From positions 1-64,000 of the forward strand of contig JAGNIV010000011.1 in NCBI GenBank assembly GCA_018001015.1: 64,000 nucleotides of DNA. Reading direction: 5' to 3'. Made by a program: the position numbers and the translations under genes. Origin of the DNA: Phenylobacterium sp. (GTDB lineage Bacteria; Pseudomonadota; Alphaproteobacteria; Caulobacterales; Caulobacteraceae). Shown here piece by piece: positions 58,396 through 64,000 of this stretch (the first letter of the stretch is position 1; the number at the start of each line of letters is the position of its first letter). Below the pieces are notes generated by a model. That model had not been told where the DNA came from, made no database searches, and was given only the letters and a program-made list of their open reading frames with translations.

Positions 58396-59277
58396 ATGCG
58401 GTTTGATCTCGTGGATCTGAGGCTGTTCGCCGACGTGGTCGAGGCTGGCTCCATCACCCACGGCGCGGCCCGCAGCCATCTGGCCCTGGCCGCCGCCTCC
58501 ACCCGCGTGCGGGCCATGGAGGAGGAGATCGGCGCGGCTCTGCTGACCCGCAGTCGTCAGGGAGTGGTCCCCACGCCGGCCGGCCAGACCCTGCTGAAGC
58601 ACGCCCGCCTGATGCTGGAGCAGAGCGCCCGCCTGCGGGAAGACCTCGGCGCCTATGCCGGCGGCCTGTCAGGGGAGGTCCGCCTGCTGGCCAACACCAA
58701 CGCCTCGACCGAATTCCTGCCCGAGGCGCTGGGCCGCTTCCTGGCCGACAACCCCAAGGTCCGGGTCGATCTGGAGGAGCGGCTGTCAGATGAGATCGTC
58801 GGCCTGATCGCAGAGGGGGTGGGCGACATCGGCATCGTCGCCGGCACCGTCGACGTGGGCGGCCTGGAGACCTTCCCCTTCCGCTCCGACCGCTTCGTGG
58901 TGGTGGCGCAGGCGGACCACCCCCTGGCGGCGCAGGCCCGCGTCGCCTTCGCCCAGGTCCTGGCCTTCGACCTGGTGGGCCTGGAGCGAACCAGCGCCCT
59001 GCAGCGCTTCCTGGCCGACAAGGCCGCCCGCCTGGGCTCCAGCCTGAACCTGCGGGTCCAACTCCGCAGCTTCGACGCGGTCTGCCGGTTGGTGGAGGCC
59101 GGCGTGGGCGTGGGGGTCGTGCCCCAATCGACCGCCGCCCGCGTCGCCCAGGCCAAGCCGCTGTCGGTGATCGAGCTGGAAGATGACTGGGCGGTCCGCG
59201 ACCTCACCCTGTGCGTCCGCCGCTTCGCAGACCTGCGCCCCTATGCGCAGGACCTGGTGCGAAGCCTGCGCGCCTAG
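58396..59277 (+). CDS. LysR-family transcriptional regulator
   Basis: The 293-residue regulator has an N-terminal winged HTH (LRLFADVVEAGSITHGAARSHLALAAASTRVRAME) and a periplasmic-binding-like effector domain. It is divergent from sdhC, so it may control sdh or itself, but this is inference. GGAGACGAAG precedes the ATG. The stop overlaps the convergent zapE gene by a few bases. Confidence 0.92.
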   Translation: MRFDLVDLRLFADVVEAGSITHGAARSHLALAAASTRVRAMEEEIGAALLTRSRQGVVPTPAGQTLLKHARLMLEQSARLREDLGAYAGGLSGEVRLLANTNASTEFLPEALGRFLADNPKVRVDLEERLSDEIVGLIAEGVGDIGIVAGTVDVGGLETFPFRSDRFVVVAQADHPLAAQARVAFAQVLAFDLVGLERTSALQRFLADKAARLGSSLNLRVQLRSFDAVCRLVEAGVGVGVVPQSTAARVAQAKPLSVIELEDDWAVRDLTLCVRRFADLRPYAQDLVRSLRA

Positions 59278-60395
59278 CTCTCCAGGCTCTCCGCCAGCCA
59301 GTCGGCCGAGCGCATCTCCTGCAGGCGCGACGCCGTGCGTTCGAACTCGAAGGCGCCGTCGCCCTGCGGATAGAGGGCGACAGGGTCGGCCTGCGCCAAC
59401 ACGATCAGCCGGGTGTCGGCCTCGTAGAGGGCGTCGATCAGGATCACCAGCCGCCGGGCCTCCTCGCGCCGGTTGGGCCCAAGTTTCGGCAGGTCTTCCA
59501 GGAACACGGTGTGGAAGCGCTCGGCCAGCGCCACATAGTCGTTGGGGCCCAGGGCCACCGAGCAGAGGCTGGCGAAGGACGCGCGCACCATGCCGCCCGC
59601 CGCGTGGGGCAGGTGAACCTTGCGGCCAAGCACCTCCAGGGTCTCGCCGATCTCGGTCTCGCCGCCCAGCATGTCGCGCCACAGGGCCTCGAAGCTGCGC
59701 GAATTGTCGGGATCGTTGGGGGAGAACCAGAGGCCGGCCGCCCGCAGGCGGTCCAGGCGGTAGTCGTGCCCGCCCGCCACGCTCACCACGTCCAGGCGAG
59801 CCTTGATCATTCCGATGAACGGCAGAAACAGCTGTCGATTGATCCCGTCCTTGTAGAGGGCGTCGGGAACCCGGTTCGAGGTCACCACCAGGGTCACGCC
59901 GCGGGCGAACAGGGCCTCGAACAGCCGGCCCAGGATCATGGCGTCGGCGATGTCGGTGACCTGGAACTCGTCGAAGCACAGCAGCCGCGCGCGCTCAGCC
60001 ACCACATCGGCCACGGCGGGGATCGGGTCGTCGCCCTTGTGCTGGCCAAACCGGGCCTTGCGGGCGGCGGCGTCGCCAGAGCGCCACTCGCCGATCAGCC
60101 GATGAATCTCGCCCATGAAGACATGGAAGTGGGTGCGGCGCTTCTTCGCCACCGGAGCGGCCTCGAAGAACAGGTCCATCAGCATGGACTTTCCGCGTCC
60201 CACCGGCCCCCAGAGATAGACGCCGCGCTGCGCCTCTGGCTTTCGGAAGAAGGCGGTGAGGCCCGAGGGCTCAGCGCTCTGAAGGTCCCCCTCCAGCCGC
60301 AGCAGGGCCGCCAGGCCCGCAGCCTGCGCCGGGTCCGGACGGATCGCGCCCGAGGCGAGGCGGGCGTCGTAGGCGGCTTGCAGGGAGGAGGCCAT
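59274..60395 (-). CDS. zapE: Cell-division ATPase ZapE (AFG1 family)
   Basis: The 373-residue P-loop ATPase has Walker A GPVGRGKSMLMD, Walker B LLCFDEFQVTDIADAM and the TSNRVPDALYKDGINRQLF sensor region of the AFG1/ZapE family. ZapE modulates FtsZ at late division and in oxygen-limited conditions; the mitochondrial homologue acts in respiratory-complex quality control. Neighbourhood with sdh genes is common. Confidence 0.95.
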   Translation of the reverse strand: MASSLQAAYDARLASGAIRPDPAQAAGLAALLRLEGDLQSAEPSGLTAFFRKPEAQRGVYLWGPVGRGKSMLMDLFFEAAPVAKKRRTHFHVFMGEIHRLIGEWRSGDAAARKARFGQHKGDDPIPAVADVVAERARLLCFDEFQVTDIADAMILGRLFEALFARGVTLVVTSNRVPDALYKDGINRQLFLPFIGMIKARLDVVSVAGGHDYRLDRLRAAGLWFSPNDPDNSRSFEALWRDMLGGETEIGETLEVLGRKVHLPHAAGGMVRASFASLCSVALGPNDYVALAERFHTVFLEDLPKLGPNRREEARRLVILIDALYEADTRLIVLAQADPVALYPQGDGAFEFERTASRLQEMRSADWLAESLES

Positions 60396-60486
60396 CGCCT
60401 CCCGCCTAGCCCGCGCAGGCCGTGATCACAACAGGCGATGGGAGGAACGTGGTCAGTTGGTTTCGAGCAACCTACAGGAGCCCTTC

Positions 60487-60681
60487 ATGGCGCAAGACCC
60501 GCGCAGCTTCTCCCCCGCCGGCCCGCCCCAGAGCCATATCGACGCCGAGGACATCGCGCTGAATCCGGAAGCCGAGGGGCTGCAGGAAGGCATCGGTCAC
60601 CGCGAGGGCTCGCTCGCCGAGCGCGAGCACGGCAAGAAGACCCGCGCCCACGCCAAGGATATCATCAGCGGTCGGGCGTAG
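60487..60681 (+). CDS. Small conserved hydrophilic protein
   Basis: The 64-residue protein MAQDPRSFSPAGPPQ...HIDAEDIALNPEAEGLQEG is rich in charged residues and ends HGKKTRAHAKDIISGRA. An AGGAG ribosome site precedes the ATG. I do not know its function; the composition suggests an intrinsically disordered small protein. Its 3' end overlaps the convergent thioredoxin-like gene by 17 bases. Confidence 0.7.
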   Translation: MAQDPRSFSPAGPPQSHIDAEDIALNPEAEGLQEGIGHREGSLAEREHGKKTRAHAKDIISGRA

Positions 60682-61363
60682 CGGCTCCGGCGCGTTTGGA
60701 AACCTCCGCCAATTCCTTGCGGACGAAGCGGTAGGTTTCACGCTTCTCGCAGGCGCAGGCCCGCATCTCGCCCTTGGCGTTCCACCAGACCAGGGTGGGA
60801 TAGCGGATGCCGGTCGGGTCGCTGACGGCCACTCCGTTGTCCTTCAGCAGCGGCCTCAGGTCCTCGGTCATCTTGCGCCCGGCCTCGATCACCGCGCTGC
60901 GGGCGATGTCGCCGTCGGCGGGCGGAATACCGGGCGCGGTCCAGGCGTCGGGAACCACGGACTCCCACGCTTCCATCAGGCGCCAGGCGCCGGGAGTCCC
61001 GTGGCGGATCCAAAGCTCGGCCACCGTGGTGCGTTCCACGGGGGTGGACTTGGGCAGGCCGTTCTTGTCGCGGCGCGCGATCTCGATGACCCGGGTGTCG
61101 ATCCCCTGGCTGTGCAGGGCGGGGAACTCCTCGGCCTTGAAGCGCAGGCAATCGGGGCAGGTCCGGAACGAGACCATGTAGAGGCGGCCCTTGGTCAGGC
61201 CGGGCGAAGCCCAGCCGGCGCTCTCCAGGATCTTGGTGATCTCGACCTGATGCTTGGTGATGGTCTGGGGCCGCCAGCGCAGGTCATAGTTCCAGTAGGC
61301 CCAGGCTCCGGCGCCCGCCAGCGCCGCCACGAGGATCAGGATCGCCCAGGCTCGGTATTTCAT
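60665..61363 (-). CDS. Membrane-anchored thioredoxin-fold-like protein
   Basis: The 232-residue protein has an N-terminal anchor (about 5-25, AILILVAALAGAGAW) and a soluble domain with a TCPDC motif (YMVSFRTCPDCLRFKAEEFP), as in thioredoxin-like or thiol-disulphide proteins, plus a second CxC at ACACEKRE. It may be a periplasmic redox protein, but the active-site spacing (C-x2-C) and fold need confirmation. It overlaps the small gene at 60487-60681. Confidence 0.72.
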   Translation of the reverse strand: MKYRAWAILILVAALAGAGAWAYWNYDLRWRPQTITKHQVEITKILESAGWASPGLTKGRLYMVSFRTCPDCLRFKAEEFPALHSQGIDTRVIEIARRDKNGLPKSTPVERTTVAELWIRHGTPGAWRLMEAWESVVPDAWTAPGIPPADGDIARSAVIEAGRKMTEDLRPLLKDNGVAVSDPTGIRYPTLVWWNAKGEMRACACEKRETYRFVRKELAEVSKRAGAATPDR

Positions 61364-61387
61364 GGCCTTCTCCCTGTTGGTCTCAAC

Positions 61388-62899
61388 TTAACGCATGGTG
61401 GGGATGACGAAGGCCGAATCCTCGGATGCGCCCTCAGGCCAACGCGCCGTCACCGTCTTGACCTTGGTATAGAACTTCACGCCCTCCATGCCGTGCTGGT
61501 TGGCGTCGCCAAAGGCGCTGCGTTTCCAGCCGCCGAAGGTGTGATAGGCCACCGGCACGGGGATCGGCACGTTGATCCCGACCATGCCGACATTGACGCG
61601 GGCGGCGAACTCTCGGGCCGCGCGGCCGTTGCGGGTGAAGATGGCCACGCCATTGCCATACTGGTGAGCCGACGGCAGGGCGACGGCCTCCTCGAAGGTC
61701 TCGGCCCGGACGATCTGCAGCACCGGCCCGAAGATCTCCTCCTGGTAGGTGCGCATGGTGGGCTTCACCTGATCAAACAGGGTCGGGCCGATGAAAAAGC
61801 CCTTCTCGTAGCCCTGTAGCGAGAAGCCGCGTCCGTCGGCCACCAGCTCGGCGCCCTCGTCGACCCCCATCTGGATGTAGTCGGCCACCCGCTGGCGGTG
61901 GGCGGCGGTGACGACCGGGCCATACTGGGCCGAGGCGTCCGACGAGATCCCGACCTTCAGGGTCTGCATCTCGGCCAGCACCTTCTCGCGCACCGCGTCC
62001 GCGGTCCTGGCGCCCACCGGCACGACCACGGGCAGGGCCATGCAGCGCTCTCCGGCCGAGCCGTAGGCGGCCCCGATGATGTCCTTCACCGCCTGATCCA
62101 GGTCGGCGTCAGGCAGGATGATCCCGTGGTTCTTGGCCCCGCCCATGGCCTGGACCCGCTTCCCGTGCGCGGTCCCGGTCGAATAGACGTAAGAGGCGAT
62201 GTCCGAGGAGCCGACGAAGCTGACGGCGGCGATGTCGGGATGGGTGAGGATGGCGTCGACGCTGACCTTGTCGCCATGGACGACGTTCAGCACGCCCTTC
62301 AGGTCCATGCCCAGCGCCGCGCCGGCCTCCATGAACAACTCCGCCAGCCGCACCGGCAGGGTCGGGTCCTTCTCCGACGGCTTGAGGATGAAGGTGTTGC
62401 CCACCGCGATGGCGATGCCGAACATCCACATCGGGATCATGCCCGGGAAGTTGAACGGGGTGATGCCGGCGGCCACCCCCAGCGGCTGGCGCATCGAATA
62501 GACGTCGATGCCCGGACCCGCGCCTTCGGTGTACTCGCCCTTCAGGGCGTGCGGGATGCCGCAGGCGAACTCGATGACTTCCAGTCCGCGCTGGATGTCG
62601 CCCTTCGAGTCAGCCACCACCTTGCCGTGCTCGGAGGAGAGCAGTTCGGCCAGCTCCTGCATCCGCGCCTCGACCAGGCGCTTGAACTCGAACATCACGC
62701 GGGCCCGCCGCTGCGGATTGGTCGCCGCCCACGGGCCCTGGGCGCGTATCGCCGCCTGCACCGCGGCGTCCAGCTCGGCCGGGGCGGCCAGGGCCACGCG
62801 GGCCTGGACCTCACCGGTATTGGGATTGAAGATCTCGCCGTAACGGCCGGAGGTCCCCGCGACGGACACGCCGTCGATGAAGTGTGTGATCTCGCGCAT
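61388..62899 (-). CDS. mmsA: CoA-acylating methylmalonate-semialdehyde dehydrogenase
   Basis: The 503-residue aldehyde dehydrogenase converts methylmalonate semialdehyde to propionyl-CoA in valine and myo-inositol catabolism. It has SEHGKVVADSKGDIQRGLEVIEFA, PFNFPGMIPMWMFGIAIAVGN and the catalytic Cys in GSAGERCMALPVVV, all of the MmsA subgroup, with length ~500. No other valine-degradation gene (mmsB, bkd) is in the window. Confidence 0.94.
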   Translation of the reverse strand: MREITHFIDGVSVAGTSGRYGEIFNPNTGEVQARVALAAPAELDAAVQAAIRAQGPWAATNPQRRARVMFEFKRLVEARMQELAELLSSEHGKVVADSKGDIQRGLEVIEFACGIPHALKGEYTEGAGPGIDVYSMRQPLGVAAGITPFNFPGMIPMWMFGIAIAVGNTFILKPSEKDPTLPVRLAELFMEAGAALGMDLKGVLNVVHGDKVSVDAILTHPDIAAVSFVGSSDIASYVYSTGTAHGKRVQAMGGAKNHGIILPDADLDQAVKDIIGAAYGSAGERCMALPVVVPVGARTADAVREKVLAEMQTLKVGISSDASAQYGPVVTAAHRQRVADYIQMGVDEGAELVADGRGFSLQGYEKGFFIGPTLFDQVKPTMRTYQEEIFGPVLQIVRAETFEEAVALPSAHQYGNGVAIFTRNGRAAREFAARVNVGMVGINVPIPVPVAYHTFGGWKRSAFGDANQHGMEGVKFYTKVKTVTARWPEGASEDSAFVIPTMR

Positions 62900-62991
62900 G
62901 CCCCAGGTTCTAGGACGGGATCGGCCCTGTGGGTAGGGGCGCGGGGCCAGGCTCTTGCACCCCGCCCACGGGCAGGGGCATCTTGGGGCCC

Positions 62992-63864
62992 ATGAGCAGT
63001 GTCGCCACCGAAGCCCTGCCGGCGCGGCGGGCCTATCACGACCACATCGTCGACACCCTGATCGCCGAGCGCGCGCCCAAGCTCTCGGGCGGGGTCGCGT
63101 GGCCGCTGATCCGGCCCCTGCTCTACCGCCTGCTGGACTACCGCAAGGCGCGGACCATGGCCGACGACATCGCCCAGATGTCGGGCCGCCAGGCTCTGGA
63201 GCACGTCTCGGCCCTGCTGGACGTCAAGGTCAGCGTGCGCGGCCTCGAGCGGATTCCCACCCACGGACGGGTCGTGCTGATCTGCAACCACCCCACGGGC
63301 ATCGCCGACGGGATCGCGGTCTACGACGCGGTCAAGGGTCTGCGTCCCGATCTCTGCTTCTACGCCAACGCCGACGCCCACCGGGTGTCGCCGGCCTTCA
63401 GCGAGGTGCTGATCCCCGTGGAATGGGTGGAGGCCAAGCGCACCCGAGAGCGCACCCGGCTGACCCTCAACCTCACCCGGGAAGCCATGGAGGCCGAGCG
63501 CGCCCTGGCGATCTTCCCGGCCGGGCGCCTGGCCCGCAAGGCTCCGGACGGGACCCTGATGGATCCCCCCTGGATGCCCAGCGCCTTTTCCATCGCCCGC
63601 AAGTACGAGGCGCCCATCGTGCCCATGCACCTGGCCGGGCCCTGGTCGACCCTGTTCCACTTCTTCAACGACTTCTCCGGCGAGCTGCGGGACATCACCC
63701 TGTTCCATGAGCTGCTGAACAAGCGGGGCCGGGCCTTCGACCTGACCGTGGGCCTGCCGATCGCGCCCGCGCATCTGGACCCGGACGTCAACCTCGCGAC
63801 CCTGGCGGTGAAGGACTACATCGCTCGCGTCCTACCCCACCACCCCGACCGGCCCTTCGCATGA
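62992..63864 (+). CDS. Lysophospholipid-type acyltransferase (PlsC-like)
   Basis: The 290-residue protein has an acyltransferase core: VLICNHPTGIADGIAVYDAV as motif I, ALAIFPAGRLARK as the glycine-containing motif III and PIVPMHLAGPWS near motif IV. The His-to-Asp spacing in motif I is five residues (H-x5-D) rather than the usual H-x4-D. Its substrate may be a lysophosphatidate or an ornithine-lipid precursor. Start is the ATG at 62992. It overlaps tsaE by four bases. Confidence 0.82.
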   Translation: MSSVATEALPARRAYHDHIVDTLIAERAPKLSGGVAWPLIRPLLYRLLDYRKARTMADDIAQMSGRQALEHVSALLDVKVSVRGLERIPTHGRVVLICNHPTGIADGIAVYDAVKGLRPDLCFYANADAHRVSPAFSEVLIPVEWVEAKRTRERTRLTLNLTREAMEAERALAIFPAGRLARKAPDGTLMDPPWMPSAFSIARKYEAPIVPMHLAGPWSTLFHFFNDFSGELRDITLFHELLNKRGRAFDLTVGLPIAPAHLDPDVNLATLAVKDYIARVLPHHPDRPFA

Positions 63865-64000
63865 TCCGGCAAGCGGCCGGCGAGATCGCCCTGGCGGACG
63901 AGGCCGCCACCTCATCCCTGGGCGCGGCCCTGGCCGGAGCGCTCCAGGTTGGCGAGGCCATCTGCCTGACCGGTGCGCTGGGGGCGGGGAAATCGACCCT
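63861..64000 (+). CDS. tsaE: tRNA t6A synthesis ATPase TsaE (cut by window edge)
   Basis: The 46 visible codons begin MIRQAAGEIALADEAATSSL and reach the Walker A motif TGALGAGKST, the signature of TsaE, the ATPase that works with TsaB-TsaD to make threonylcarbamoyladenosine at tRNA position 37. The ATG overlaps the stop of the upstream acyltransferase gene (ATGA). The gene continues outside the window. Confidence 0.85.
   Translation, partial: MIRQAAGEIALADEAATSSLGAALAGALQVGEAICLTGALGAGKST

Overview
The window is high-GC, gene-dense DNA from an alphaproteobacterium, almost certainly a member of the Caulobacteraceae (Caulobacter/Phenylobacterium-like). The clearest lineage marker is a DivL homologue (46353-48671) in which the phospho-acceptor position of the kinase H-box is tyrosine. 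Other pointers are the gene order obgE-proB-proA-nadD-rsfS-rlmH-envC-ctpA-(deacetylase)-rppH, the sdhCDAB and atpHAGDC arrangements, a RegB/RegA pair, MmcB, and Ala/Lys-rich extensions on L21 and AtpD. No plasmid, phage or large island is visible. The only insertion-sequence trace is the last ~40 codons of an IS30-type transposase at the left edge.

Layout. 1-9.5 kb: alanine dehydrogenase, MtgA, a nitroreductase, a WD40-like protein, an orphan ExbD/TolR, a divergent metal-homeostasis pair (COG0523 GTPase and CDF exporter) around a Zur-type palindrome, a beta-lactamase-fold protein, and rplU-rpmA. 9.5-23.5 kb: GNAT, bioY, obgE, proB, a reverse-strand hybrid kinase, a divergent proA, nadD, rsfS (probably a CTG start), rlmH, a degenerate LytM factor, ctpA, a divergent deacetylase, rppH and a hydrolase. 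23.5-31.3 kb, minus strand: an SMR (Gdx-type) exporter behind a two-hairpin guanidine-II riboswitch, a secreted protein, the F1 ATP synthase operon with a methyltransferase gene embedded between atpA and atpG, and two small proteins. 31.6-46.3 kb: PBP1A, a YgjP-type peptidase, PHA depolymerase, Sco1 divergent from regBA, GIY-YIG, MmcB, lipocalin, methyltransferase, DUF2059, VOC, PiuC, a zinc-ribbon protein, a diiron protein and a zincin. 46.3-53 kb: divL, a flavin oxidoreductase, a nitrilase-fold protein, a protein of four tandem HTH modules, and an EcfG-like sigma factor. 53-64 kb: ferredoxin and ferredoxin reductase, sdhCDAB, a LysR regulator, ZapE, a small protein, a thioredoxin-like protein, MmsA, an acyltransferase and the start of tsaE.

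How the genes work together. Much of the window is core machinery: respiration and ATP synthesis (sdh, atp, Sco, RegBA redox control), ribosome biogenesis and quality control (rplU, rpmA, obgE, rsfS, rlmH), and cell-envelope growth and division (mtgA, PBP1A, LytM factor, CtpA, ZapE, DivL). Intergenic gaps are rich in dispersed palindromic repeats, at least two families, which explain most non-coding space. I found no CRISPR array, rRNA or tRNA gene. The least ordinary items are the methyltransferase inside the atp operon, the guanidine-II riboswitch, the four-HTH protein, the Zur-type site shared by a zinc GTPase and an efflux pump, the divergent ProA, and the non-AUG start of rsfS.
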